Shown here: positions 18,781-28,603 of the stretch, in pieces
Layout of the letters: each line of letters begins with the position of its first letter
Numbering within the stretch: position 1 is the stretch's first letter
Origin: Actinomycetes bacterium
Lineage (GTDB): Bacteria; Actinomycetota; Acidimicrobiia; Acidimicrobiales; Ilumatobacteraceae
Direction of reading: 5' to 3'
DNA length: 64,000 bases
NCBI GenBank assembly: GCA_025356335.1
Contig: JANXUF010000058.1
Span: 1-64,000, forward strand
The notes under the pieces: generated by a model
What the model was told of the DNA's origin: nothing
Seen by the model: only the letters and a program-made list of their open reading frames with translations
The model's database searches: none
Translations under genes and position numbers: made by a program

Positions 18781-19371
18781 GTGAGCAGCGAATTGACGCG
18801 CCAGGACGTCGCCATCGCCGGTCACACAGGTGACGTCGCCACGGCGAAGCAGGGCTTCGCTGCGGGCGATCCGGATGTGCGGGCGACCGCCCTGACCGCC
18901 CTCCACCGCCTCGGGCAGCTGACAGATGAGGACGTGCGCGCCGGGTTGGACGATCCGGCGGCGACGGTACGCCACCGTGCAGCCCATCTTGCAGCGCAAC
19001 GGCCTGGTGTGGATCTGCTGGCTGCACTGGGTGACGACAACTGGCAGGTGGTCGAGACCGCAGCATGGGCTGTCGGTGAACAGAGCGAGGTCGTCGAGCT
19101 CGCTGACGCCAGCTTGTCGGCCGTCGTCGCACTGGCGACGGAGCATCGAGAGCCGTTGGTACGCGAGGCGGCAATTGCCGCGCTCGGTGCGATCGGTGAC
19201 GAGCGCGGGTTGGCGGCGATCCTCGCGGGCACACATGACAAGCCGGCTGTTCGCCGCCGCGCCGTGATCGCCCTCACCCCGTTCGATGGCCCGGAGGTCG
19301 ACGCGGCGCTCGAACGAGCACGCACCGATCACGACTGGCAGGTGCGCGACGCCGCTCAGGATCTGATGTGA
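18781..19371 (+). CDS. HEAT-repeat protein
   Basis: Repeated alpha-helical units, e.g. DPDVRATALTALHRLGQL, DDPAATVRHRAAHLAA, VREAAIAALGAIGD, DWQVRDAAQDL. Confidence 0.75.
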   Translation: MSSELTRQDVAIAGHTGDVATAKQGFAAGDPDVRATALTALHRLGQLTDEDVRAGLDDPAATVRHRAAHLAAQRPGVDLLAALGDDNWQVVETAAWAVGEQSEVVELADASLSAVVALATEHREPLVREAAIAALGAIGDERGLAAILAGTHDKPAVRRRAVIALTPFDGPEVDAALERARTDHDWQVRDAAQDLM

Positions 19372-19414
19372 ACGCTCTGGCCAGGTACGGTTCGGCCACC
19401 GACATGGAGGCACG

Positions 19415-19867
19415 ATGAGCACGCAGGAGATCTACAACTATCGCCGGGTCGACGACCGGGTCATCACCGGCGGGCACCCGGACGCTCAGCAGTTGCGTGA
19501 CGCTGCACACGAGCGCTTCGGCGCGGTGATCAACCTCGCACCCGTCGATCACCGTTCGGTCGCTGACGAGGAGGCGCTCGTGCAATCGCTGGGAATGGAG
19601 TATCACTACATCCCGGTGGATTGGCAGGCTCCGACCATCGCCGACTTCGAAGCATTCGAGCGGGTGATGCAGCCGCTCGAAACCGAGCGAGTGTTGATCC
19701 ACTGCGCCGCCAATTTCCGCGTCACTGCGTTCTATTCGCTCTATGCGCTCAAGCACCTCGGATGGACTTCGGCGGAGGCGGAAAGCTTTCGAGCGTCGAT
19801 CTGGGACGGCAGCGATTATCCCGTTTGGCAGGAGTTCATCCACGCGGTCGAGCAAACCCTCACGTAG
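19415..19867 (+). CDS. Protein tyrosine phosphatase family protein (atypical P-loop)
   Basis: DDRVITGGHPDAQQL...GAVINLAP...VLIHCAANFRVTAFYSLYAL; HCAANFR loop. Confidence 0.7.
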   Translation: MSTQEIYNYRRVDDRVITGGHPDAQQLRDAAHERFGAVINLAPVDHRSVADEEALVQSLGMEYHYIPVDWQAPTIADFEAFERVMQPLETERVLIHCAANFRVTAFYSLYALKHLGWTSAEAESFRASIWDGSDYPVWQEFIHAVEQTLT

Positions 19868-19936
19868 GTCGACGTCCGTCGACCGCCATCGCCATCGCCA
19901 GCGGAACCGGCGCCATCGGATCAGCAGCGAAGCTGA

Positions 19937-20383
19937 TCAGTCGTCGATGCCCAACACGAACCGGTAGACGTTCGTGTCCCGTTGGACGAAGCCGATGCGT
20001 TGGTACAGCTTGTTGGCGGCAACACGTGACGGCCGGCTCGTGAGATCGATCGTCGAGGCACCGAGGCGCCGCGCCTCGTTCATCGCCGCCTCCGTGAGGG
20101 CGACAGCGACGCCCGTGCCGCGTGCCGCCTCGTCGACGACGACGTCTTCGACCATCGTGCGAAGCCCGGTGGGGATCCGGAAGGCGACGAGCGTCAGGGA
20201 ACCGACGATCTCACCGTCGAGCCTGGCGATGAACACCACCGACGCCGGCGAGGCGATCATGTCGGCCAGAGCCTCGGCGGTCGGGGGAGGATTCGACTTC
20301 GACAGTTGCGGGATGAGCCTGGCAAACGCCTCGACCAGTTCAGTCGTCACCGAGTCGGCGATTTCGATCGCGATAGCGGCCAT
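19937..20383 (-). CDS. GNAT family N-acetyltransferase
   Basis: VVDEAARGTGVAVALTEAAMNEARRLGASTIDLTSRPSRVAANKLYQRIGF pattern. Confidence 0.85.
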   Translation of the reverse strand: MAAIAIEIADSVTTELVEAFARLIPQLSKSNPPPTAEALADMIASPASVVFIARLDGEIVGSLTLVAFRIPTGLRTMVEDVVVDEAARGTGVAVALTEAAMNEARRLGASTIDLTSRPSRVAANKLYQRIGFVQRDTNVYRFVLGIDD

Positions 20384-20425
20384 GAATTCGAGACGCTACC
20401 GGCTTCCGATAGCGTCCTAGGTCTG

Positions 20426-21298
20426 ATGGAGCACGTGCGCTGGCATGCACAACCGACTTTGCGATCCCCGACGATCGTGGCTGCGTTCACGGGTTGGAAC
20501 GACGCCGCCGATGCCGCCTCCGGCGCGGTGCGGGCGATGATCGAGGGTTGGGACGCCAAGGTGTTGGCGTCGATCGACCCGGAGGAGTTCACCGACTTCG
20601 CCACGACGCGGCCCCATGTCCGCTTGAGCGAACAGGGCGCTCGCGAGATCGTCTGGCCGCAGACGGCGATGTGGTACGTGTCGACGCCGGGAGCTGACGT
20701 CGTCCTGCTGCTCGGGCCCGAACCGGCATTGCGCTGGCGGCTGTTCACCGAGCAGATCGTCGGTGTCGCCCAGCAGATCGGCGCCAGCATGCTGATCACG
20801 CTCGGCGCACTGCTCGCCGACGTCAGCCACCGCCGTCCCGCCCAGGTCATCGGCTCGGCGACCGACGACGACCTGCTCGAACGGTTCGACCTGCAACGCT
20901 CGAAGTACGAGGGCCCGACCGGAATCGTCGGTGTCCTGCAGCATGCGGCCACCGAGTCGGACCTCAAGTCCGTTGGTCTATGGGCGGCCACCCCGGCGTA
21001 TGCCGCCCAGGTCACCTCACCGAAAGCAGCACTGGCATTGGTGCAGCGGGCGACGACGATGATCGGAACACCAGGTCCGATCGCCGCTCTCGCCGGCGAG
21101 ATCCCCGGTTACGAGAGCCAGATCGACGAGTTCGTCAACGCTGATGCCGACCTGTCGGCGTACGTCCACCGGCTCGAGGACGCCTCCGATGGTGACGATG
21201 ACGACGCCGACGCAACGCCACCGGCGATGGCTGCGCCGACGGGCGACGAACTCATCCAGGAACTGGAACAGTTTCTCCGCGATCAAGACCAGGGCTGA
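20426..21298 (+). CDS. PAC2 family protein
   Basis: VAAFTGWNDAADAASGAVRAM...DVVLLLGPEPALRW...YEGPTGIVGVLQHAA; acidic C-terminus. Confidence 0.85.
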   Translation: MEHVRWHAQPTLRSPTIVAAFTGWNDAADAASGAVRAMIEGWDAKVLASIDPEEFTDFATTRPHVRLSEQGAREIVWPQTAMWYVSTPGADVVLLLGPEPALRWRLFTEQIVGVAQQIGASMLITLGALLADVSHRRPAQVIGSATDDDLLERFDLQRSKYEGPTGIVGVLQHAATESDLKSVGLWAATPAYAAQVTSPKAALALVQRATTMIGTPGPIAALAGEIPGYESQIDEFVNADADLSAYVHRLEDASDGDDDDADATPPAMAAPTGDELIQELEQFLRDQDQG

Positions 21299-21911
21299 CA
21301 CCAGCGAAACCGAAAGCGCTCGCCCAGATCAAGGCGATCGTCGCCACGGCAGCGTCCTCGTCGACGACATGTCCGAGCAGGTAGCAGCCGCGGGCGAAGT
21401 CGTCGACCATGCCACCAAGGGCGTATGCCGCCAACTCGGAACTGGCCGGTCGACCATCAGGATGCGTCAGCGGATGCGCTTCGATGATCGCTCGGAGGCG
21501 GGCGCTGAAGCGGGCGCGAATGCGCAGGCACTCCTCGGCGAACTCGCCGCCTGCCGATGCCGCCTGATCGAGGATGCGGATCATCGGAACCCGGTCACGG
21601 TAGGTGTGCATGAACTGCCGGATGCCTGCTTCGAGCGTGAGCAGTGGCGTTGCCTGGCGAGCGACTTCGGCAGTCGACGCCTCGAAGAAGTCGTCTGCCA
21701 ACGCTGAGACAAGCACCCGCATGACCTCACTCTTGGAGTCGAAATACGTATAGAAGGTGCCGTGCGAGACTCCCGCTGCTCTGACGATGTCGGCGACATG
21801 CGTTTCGAAATAGCCGAGCCTGATGAACGTCGTGCGCGCCGCTTCGAGCAGCTCGCCATGTCGCCGCTTGCTCTTCGGCGTTGCCATCGCCCTCATCGAC
21901 GTCACAGCCAT
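21252..21911 (-). CDS. TetR family transcriptional regulator
   Basis: LLEAARTTFIRLGYFETHVADIVRAAGVSHGTFYTYFDSKSEVM TetR HTH; converges on and overlaps the 3' end of the PAC2 gene. Confidence 0.9.
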   Translation of the reverse strand: MAVTSMRAMATPKSKRRHGELLEAARTTFIRLGYFETHVADIVRAAGVSHGTFYTYFDSKSEVMRVLVSALADDFFEASTAEVARQATPLLTLEAGIRQFMHTYRDRVPMIRILDQAASAGGEFAEECLRIRARFSARLRAIIEAHPLTHPDGRPASSELAAYALGGMVDDFARGCYLLGHVVDEDAAVATIALIWASAFGFAGVSPGLDRGETVPVPG

Positions 21912-22049
21912 CGTTTTCGACACTAGCCAACGACCGCCGAATTTCCGGACTTGAACGTGTCGGACGTCACCTCCCAACGAAGATGCTGTGATGATCGAGA
22001 CGGAGTTCGAATCACGCTCCACGAAACCGTCGGCGGCCGTCGGACCCGA

Positions 22050-22688
22050 TCAGCTACCGCTGTACGACTTCGACTTGACGACTTTGTGTCCCTGGTACAC
22101 GGCGACGACGTAGACGGTGTGCGTGTGGCCGTCGCAGATCCGTCCGAAGGAGGCACTCCCGCTCGCCGGCAAACCCTGAGTGAAGGGTCCGTCGACGTTG
22201 TCGAGCGCGTCGTAGATCATGTCGTACGCGCCGGTGACCTTCCATGTGACGGTGATCATGCCGGTGTCGGGCGGCGGCGTGAAGCTGACACCAGGAGCGA
22301 CCGTCGTCGGACATGGGTCGACGTTTGCCGAGAAACTGGCGAATGCCGGACCGGCAGGCGATGTCGGGGCGGGGGTCTTCGGCGCCGTCTTCGGTGATGT
22401 ATTCGGCGTCGTTTTCGGCGATGTCGACGAGCTCGCCGGGGTTGACGTCGGGCTACTCGCCGTTGTCGTCGTTGTCGCCGATGCGGTACTCGCCGTCGTC
22501 GTCGCTCCCGCTGTTCCGACGGTGCTCGCAGGCGATGTCGCCGTCGTCGTCGCCACCGACGTCGAAGCGGTGCTGGCGGGCGTCGACACGGTGGTTGCGT
22601 TCGTCGCCGTCGACGACACGTTGCTACCGCATGCCGCCAATCCCAGCGCCAGGCAACCCAACAGGGCGATAGCCCGAATATTTGTCAT
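22050..22688 (-). CDS. Thr/Ser-rich lipoprotein with C-terminal domain of unknown function
   Basis: MTNIRAIALLGCLALGLAACGSN lipobox; ~80 aa Thr/Ser/Pro linker; GGAGGTG RBS upstream of ATG 22688. Confidence 0.75.
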   Translation of the reverse strand: MTNIRAIALLGCLALGLAACGSNVSSTATNATTVSTPASTASTSVATTTATSPASTVGTAGATTTASTASATTTTTASSPTSTPASSSTSPKTTPNTSPKTAPKTPAPTSPAGPAFASFSANVDPCPTTVAPGVSFTPPPDTGMITVTWKVTGAYDMIYDALDNVDGPFTQGLPASGSASFGRICDGHTHTVYVVAVYQGHKVVKSKSYSGS

Positions 22689-22743
22689 ACGCTCACCTCC
22701 TGAGGCACTTGAGTCTGTCATGTCAGCAGCGGGACACGGCTGC

Positions 22744-23493
22744 TCAATCAGCTGCGTGTCCGCCCCGCCAGATCGGATCGCGTGGGGCATCGAATGTCGT
22801 CTCGATCTTCGCCCCGCGAATCGCCGCAAAAGCGGTCTCGCGCCACCACCCGGCGCCGGCGGTGTGCGTTGGAAGCGCGTTTTCGGCGAACCAGCCGGCA
22901 CCGGCGGTTTCGAGCGGATGCGGATGGATCTCGCCGCCCACGGCGACGCAGTGGAAGAGGATCATGTACATGCCGAAGCGCGTGAACCCCATTCTCTGAC
23001 CGTCGATCACCGAGATGACCTGCACCGCCTCGCAGATGATGCCGGTCTCTTCCTCGACCTCTTTGAGGGCAACTTCCGACGGCGAATAGCCGATGTCGGC
23101 CCAACCGGTCGGGTACAGCCAGATACCCGAGTCTGCCCGCTTGACCAGCAGGATCTCGCCCTTGTCATTGCCGACGATCGCCCCGATCGCCACTTTCGGC
23201 GTCACGTAACCGGGAACTCCCTCACCGATACTCTCCATCCACTCCTGGACGAAATGGTCCTGTTCCCGCCTGATCTCCAAGGCATCGTCCGCCGCCGCCT
23301 TGATGTCGGCTGCGACTTTGAGCACTTCCTCGTAGCGCTCACGTTCGTACAGGCTCTGCGTGAATCCCATACCCGTACGGGCGATGCCAGCGAGCGCTTC
23401 ACTCCATCGCGCCAGGTCGCGGGTGAAGTCCGTCGAAGCAAACGACTCAGAGGCGACCACCGTGTCGAGGAGTCGGTCAGGGTCGTCGGCCAT
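22744..23493 (-). CDS. NUDIX hydrolase with N-terminal helical extension
   Basis: GWADIGYSPSEVALKEVEEETGIICEA matches the Nudix box pattern. Confidence 0.85.
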   Translation of the reverse strand: MADDPDRLLDTVVASESFASTDFTRDLARWSEALAGIARTGMGFTQSLYERERYEEVLKVAADIKAAADDALEIRREQDHFVQEWMESIGEGVPGYVTPKVAIGAIVGNDKGEILLVKRADSGIWLYPTGWADIGYSPSEVALKEVEEETGIICEAVQVISVIDGQRMGFTRFGMYMILFHCVAVGGEIHPHPLETAGAGWFAENALPTHTAGAGWWRETAFAAIRGAKIETTFDAPRDPIWRGGHAAD

Positions 23494-23611
23494 GCAACGA
23501 CCTTAGCCAACCGATGCGGGGCTTCCGGCTTTGAACAACCGCCTGGAACACCGACGCAGGCACCAGATATCGCAGCATCTGCAACCTTTCGTACCTGCGT
23601 CGAGCTTCAGG

Positions 23612-26503
23612 TCAGGAGATGACGAACCCAACCATGCCGACTGACACCTGGTCACCGACCGACGCGAACGTCGTGGTGAAAGCGCCGCCCTCCGTAGCAT
23701 TCACATCGACGGGCGCGAACTGATCGACATCGATCCCGAACCCGTTGACATACCTCGGATCGGTCGCACCGAGTAACGAACTGTTGAAGGCGTTACCGAG
23801 AGGGTTCGCGGCGTTGGTCAGCGCGGTGCCGCCGATCGTGACCGAGTCACCGAGGCGTCCGAGATCGCCCTCATTGGCGAAATAGGCAAGCGAAACCTGA
23901 TGCAGCGACGAAGAAGCCATCCCGCCGATGGAAATCGCTGCATCGGACCCTCCATCGGATGTCGAGGATGCGCCGAGGGTCGAGTATTGATCGAGCAAGA
24001 TAACGGTTGACGACGTCGGCGCTGTCGGATCGGCGTAGACCACGAACAAGCTCCAGCCGGCGAGCGCCGCCTGACGGGCCGGATCGGATGTGATGTCGAC
24101 GACGGTGTATTTCCCTGCTCCCCCGTCTTTCACGGCGTCTGTGACATCGGCGACCGATTCGTAGATGTGATCTGCTCGGTTTGAAGTGTTATGAGTCGTG
24201 GCCACGGTCACTGTCGTGGCGGTCGCCAGCGTCGTGTGGGAACCTGCGTTGGCAACGAGTTTCGGGGGCTGGGGGTTCGCCGAATTGCCGCTCCATGCCA
24301 AGAACGCACGAACAATCGATGCGCCCGGCGGGATCACAACAGTGGCGGACGACGAGTTCGTTTCAGCCTGCTGCAATGTCACCACGTTGGTGAGGTGGTC
24401 GTTCTGGCGATTGAGGAGCGTGAGGTTGACGTCGGCGTTGGCATCGACGCCGGCTTGAGCTTGGGCGCATGTCGTGTCGGTGCTCACCCTCGGTGGGTCG
24501 ACGCACGTCAGCGAACTGTTGCCGGCGACCGCCAACCCGCCGCCTTGCAGGTCAGCGAAGAACAGCGGCGTTCCGCCGGATTGCCCGGAATCACCAGGAG
24601 GAAACACCGAACTCTGCGCAACGATGTTGATGCTGTTGGATCCGGTCGCAGTCGCCTGAAAATCGCCGGACTGTACGATCGCCGAGAGTGGCTGCGGCCC
24701 AGCCTGGCGAGTTGTCACCTGCAGTTCCAGCATCACCTCGGTCGATGCATTCCCTCCGACGGCAGGAGGGGTGCAAACCAGATGAGTCGGGTCGGATGGC
24801 GCAGGGCAATCCCACGGTGCTCCATCAGTTCGAGGAACGACGTTGACGAACGTCAACGCGCTCGGCAGCACGATCGTGACGGTCGTTCCTGACGCGACCG
24901 CTACCGCTGGCCTGAACGTTCCGGACGAGACAAACGGCGTGTTGCCGTGATTCGTCAGCCCGATCGAAATATAGGTTCGTAGACCGATGACCGCCGAGCC
25001 CGGTGCAGTGATCGACAGCGCGACCTGCGGCCGCGGAGCCGTCGTCGTGGTGGTGGCGGCGGGCGCGGAGGTGGTCGTCGCTGCGGCGACCGTCGATGCC
25101 ACCGTGTCGGGATCGAGGGGCGTCGTGTTCCTGCCTCCGGTACGGTCTCCCGGGACCGTCGGGCTGACAATGCCGGCCAGGGTCGTGGTCGGGGCTGTGG
25201 TCGTCGTCGTGGATGTGGTCGTGGTCGCCGACGTGGATCTCGGGCGAGTGGTCGTGGCCGCTCGAGTCGCCGGCCGGGTGGTCGCAGACGGCCTCGTCGT
25301 CACCGTCGGAAAGAATGGGGAGAGGGACACGGTCGGGCTCGAACCTGCACCGGAGACGATCGTCGAGTCCGTCGGCAACATCGAGGAACCTCCAGCGGCC
25401 GAAGAGGCAACGGCAGGTGACGATCCGTCGGAAGCCGGCACGGGGAACGTGAACGGGGGGATCGAGGCGGTGACCCCGCTGTTGGCGTTACCGACGCCGG
25501 TGGGGAGGCGGGTGTTGCCGGGGCGCGCGGATGTTGCCGGCCGGACCGTCGTCACCACAGCAGAAGGCGTGGCTGCGCCGGCAGGTGCGATCGGCTTGCT
25601 GAGGCGGTTGACGCCGAAGGCGCCGGCGACGACGACGACCACCGCTGCGGTCGCTGCGGCCGTTGCCTGAACGCTCTTCGACTGCCGCCTGGCGAACGCC
25701 GCGAGACCGGTCCCGCCGTGCAGTTGAGCGAGGTACTTCGCCGCAGGAACGCCGAGGAGCAGTGGGATCAGCGCAGCCCGCAGCGTGGTGTTGGCTTCCT
25801 GCAGGTCGGCGACGAGCCCGTCGCAGTGCTGACACGTTTCGAGGTGGGCATCGACTTTGCGGCGGTCGCGCATCGACAAGCCATCGCGCACATAGGCGCC
25901 GAGCTGCGGACGGATCTCCTGACATTCTGCGGGAATCGGTTGCTGCAGGTGAGCCTGAAGATACGCCTGGCGCAGACCTTCACGGGCACGGTACGCCAAA
26001 GCAGCAACGGCATTCGGAGCGAGCCCGAGGAGCGGCCCGACCTCCGCCGGTGTACGACCCTCGACCTCCGTATGCCACAACACCAGCTGCCAACGTTCCG
26101 GCAACGAGGCGAAGGCGCGTGCCGCGAGCGCCCGGTCGTCGTGCGAGTCCGACTGACGCAGTACCGAGAGATCGAGGACCTCCGGTACCTCCTCGCGGGC
26201 ATCGAGCCGGCGATCTTTGCGCATCCTGTCGTAATAGGCATTGCGGACCGCTGTCACCAGGTAGGGACGGAACGCCAGCTGTGGCCCACCGCCCTTGCGG
26301 ATCGCTTGGAGCACCCGCGTGAAGCCCTCGGCAACGACGTCGTCGGCGTCGGCCCGCGAGCGGGTGAGGCTGCGCGCTGCAGCCTTGGCAGATTCGAGAT
26401 GACGGCGGTATAGCTCGGCAAACGCAGCGTCGTCTCCATCGCGCACCGCTGTGATCAGTTCGGCATCGCTCGTCGGTTGCGCTGTGGAAAAGAGATCTGT
26501 CAT
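23612..26503 (-). CDS. ECF sigma factor fused to zinc-finger anti-sigma-like region, TM segment and large Thr/Pro-rich extracellular region
   Basis: Sigma region 2/4 (AFAELYRRHLESAKAAARSLTRSRADADDVVAEGFTRVLQAI; LPERWQLVLWHTEVEGRTPAEVGPLLGL), zf-HC2-like HLETCQHCDGLV, TM VVVVVAGAFGV, ~650-aa extracellular portion. Confidence 0.85.
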   Translation of the reverse strand: MTDLFSTAQPTSDAELITAVRDGDDAAFAELYRRHLESAKAAARSLTRSRADADDVVAEGFTRVLQAIRKGGGPQLAFRPYLVTAVRNAYYDRMRKDRRLDAREEVPEVLDLSVLRQSDSHDDRALAARAFASLPERWQLVLWHTEVEGRTPAEVGPLLGLAPNAVAALAYRAREGLRQAYLQAHLQQPIPAECQEIRPQLGAYVRDGLSMRDRRKVDAHLETCQHCDGLVADLQEANTTLRAALIPLLLGVPAAKYLAQLHGGTGLAAFARRQSKSVQATAAATAAVVVVVAGAFGVNRLSKPIAPAGAATPSAVVTTVRPATSARPGNTRLPTGVGNANSGVTASIPPFTFPVPASDGSSPAVASSAAGGSSMLPTDSTIVSGAGSSPTVSLSPFFPTVTTRPSATTRPATRAATTTRPRSTSATTTTSTTTTTAPTTTLAGIVSPTVPGDRTGGRNTTPLDPDTVASTVAAATTTSAPAATTTTTAPRPQVALSITAPGSAVIGLRTYISIGLTNHGNTPFVSSGTFRPAVAVASGTTVTIVLPSALTFVNVVPRTDGAPWDCPAPSDPTHLVCTPPAVGGNASTEVMLELQVTTRQAGPQPLSAIVQSGDFQATATGSNSINIVAQSSVFPPGDSGQSGGTPLFFADLQGGGLAVAGNSSLTCVDPPRVSTDTTCAQAQAGVDANADVNLTLLNRQNDHLTNVVTLQQAETNSSSATVVIPPGASIVRAFLAWSGNSANPQPPKLVANAGSHTTLATATTVTVATTHNTSNRADHIYESVADVTDAVKDGGAGKYTVVDITSDPARQAALAGWSLFVVYADPTAPTSSTVILLDQYSTLGASSTSDGGSDAAISIGGMASSSLHQVSLAYFANEGDLGRLGDSVTIGGTALTNAANPLGNAFNSSLLGATDPRYVNGFGIDVDQFAPVDVNATEGGAFTTTFASVGDQVSVGMVGFVIS

Positions 26504-26653
26504 GGTGTCGTCCCAGCACAGGACTGCCGGGGGCCACAAGTATGACGGCAAATCCCGTCGATGGGAGGCGCAGCGGGTCGTGCCGTGGCTCGGCTGCATA
26601 CTGTCGACGTGGCGTTCAGCGTCATAGAACCGGTGTGCAAACGTCGTTCAACC

Positions 26654-27367
26654 ATGAGCAGAACGCATCTCGATCCGCCACGTTGGCGCGATGCCGTGCG
26701 TGAGCAGTTCGGCGTCGGACAGCATGAGACCACGCTCGACAGTCTCGCACCGCTGTTGGACATGATGCAGACAGAACAGGCAGACCTCGGACCATACCTC
26801 AAGGAATTCGGCCGCCGGTGCGGCGCAGCAGGCCATTCGCTCGACAACACCGCTGCCTGGATCTCGATCTTCGCGGCCACGGCCGAACGCCGGATCCGGA
26901 TCGGGCTGCTCGCCCGGCACGCAGCGATTCAACTCGCCGGAGGTTGGACGGTGGGACACGACCAGCTGGTCGCTGCCACGACGGTGGACCCGTTCGACGT
27001 CTCGGCGCTGAAGCTGCGACTCATCCAGGAATACGACCGCCACGACGCATTCGGGCTGGACGTCACCCGGCAGATCTCACTCGTGGTCCTCGAACCCGTT
27101 TTCTCCGAGGAGCCGGTACCGAGTGCAGTCATCGCCGCAGCAGCTCGACAAACGTTCCGCTTCGGTCACACCGTCGCCGAATGCCCGAACGGTCGAGTCG
27201 TCGTGCTCACCGCGCACGGCGGCGACGTCGCCAACATGGCGCGCAACGTCGCCGCGAAAGCAGCGCGCTCGGTGGGTTCACGGCCCGGAGCCGTTCGGGC
27301 CTGGATCGAGACGCTGGCATCGGACCGCTCGTCGATCGATGCATTCCTGGGCGAACTCACTGGATGA
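26654..27367 (+). CDS. Hypothetical protein
   Basis: Open ORF with actinobacterial codon bias, divergent from sigma factor gene; no motif recognised with confidence. Confidence 0.6.
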   Translation: MSRTHLDPPRWRDAVREQFGVGQHETTLDSLAPLLDMMQTEQADLGPYLKEFGRRCGAAGHSLDNTAAWISIFAATAERRIRIGLLARHAAIQLAGGWTVGHDQLVAATTVDPFDVSALKLRLIQEYDRHDAFGLDVTRQISLVVLEPVFSEEPVPSAVIAAAARQTFRFGHTVAECPNGRVVVLTAHGGDVANMARNVAAKAARSVGSRPGAVRAWIETLASDRSSIDAFLGELTG

Positions 27368-27412
27368 CACCGCAGCCTCGACAGCTACCGGGCCAGGACG
27401 ATCGACCGCACC

Positions 27413-27862
27413 TCAGCGCATGCCCTGCGCTCTTCTGCGGTCGAGGACGGTCTTGGCCTTCCATGCGCCCCAGATGATCCCCGGCTCGTACAACGACTCG
27501 TCGATATCGGCCCACGTCGCCGGAGTCAGACCGTAGATGTCCTCGGGAAATCGTTCGGTCTCGAACTGATGTCGTGACACAGCTCGAACGCCAAGTCCGA
27601 TGAGGACCGATGTCGGGTACGGCACCGCCCCCCGGAGAATTTCCAGCGGATTGGTCCGTTGCCGATCGACATCAGCATCGAAGAGCGCGCGCAATCGCCC
27701 GCTCACGAAGGTTGTCGCGTCGGCAGCTGCCGCGTCGATCACATCGGCCGAGTCGTCGAGCGAAACTCCTGCGGCCGTGGCGACGCTCTCGATACTGCGT
27801 CGCACCCATTTCGGCATGGCGAGCGTCGTCGCCGAGAGGAGAGCTTCGGCGTACTCGTTCAT
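27413..27862 (-). CDS. Conserved hypothetical protein
   Basis: 149-aa ORF; 4-bp overlap with the upstream AlaX-like gene. Confidence 0.65.
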   Translation of the reverse strand: MNEYAEALLSATTLAMPKWVRRSIESVATAAGVSLDDSADVIDAAAADATTFVSGRLRALFDADVDRQRTNPLEILRGAVPYPTSVLIGLGVRAVSRHQFETERFPEDIYGLTPATWADIDESLYEPGIIWGAWKAKTVLDRRRAQGMR

Positions 27863-28569
27863 CCGTCCACGACTTCGAGGCGGATGCGCTTGTTGCCTTT
27901 GCCCTTGTTCTCCGTCTTGACCACCTTGATCCGGCCGACTTCCCCGGTCGAACGGACATGGGTGCCGCCGTCAGCCTGCTGATCCAAACCGACGATGTCG
28001 ACGAGACGGACAGTCCGAACGGAGTCTGGCACTCGATTCTCGCGCGTGCGGATCAGCGCGTCGTCGACGGCTTCCGACGGCTCGAGATAACTCACGACGA
28101 CGGGGCGGTCAGCAACGAGTTCGGCATTGACGAGTTGCTCGACCCGCGGCCCGAATCCCTCCGGCAACGGATCGAATGCGAAGTCCATCCTGGCCGACAA
28201 CGGCTCCATGTTTCCTCCGGTCACGGGAACATGCCACTCGTTCCAGATCACCCCGCACAGTACGTGCAGGGCAGTATGGGTGCGCATCAATGCATGGCGA
28301 CGGTGGAAATCGATCGACCCGGAAACGGTAGTTCCAACGGCAAGGCGATGGGGACCCTGCAGGCTGTGCCACACACCGTCGTCCTCCTTGCGAACCGAGA
28401 TCACCGCGTACCCGCCGAGCATCCCGAGGTCGTGCGGCTGTCCTCCGCCTGTCGGATAGAACGCAGTCCGGTCCAGCACCACTGCGTCGTCGCGGCTGGC
28501 GATGACCGTCGCCTCGAACTCCGTCAGATAGGCATCGTCGAGATACAGCAAATCGGTGGTGGTCGTCAT
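27859..28569 (-). CDS. AlaX-like alanyl-tRNA editing protein
   Basis: RTAFYPTGGGQPHDLG, MRTHTALHVLCGV (HxxxH) and C-terminal GGTHVRSTGEVG. Confidence 0.85.
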   Translation of the reverse strand: MTTTTDLLYLDDAYLTEFEATVIASRDDAVVLDRTAFYPTGGGQPHDLGMLGGYAVISVRKEDDGVWHSLQGPHRLAVGTTVSGSIDFHRRHALMRTHTALHVLCGVIWNEWHVPVTGGNMEPLSARMDFAFDPLPEGFGPRVEQLVNAELVADRPVVVSYLEPSEAVDDALIRTRENRVPDSVRTVRLVDIVGLDQQADGGTHVRSTGEVGRIKVVKTENKGKGNKRIRLEVVDG

Positions 28570-28603
28570 GTGTCGATTCTGGCCCCGTCGTACACTGCCG
28601 ACC

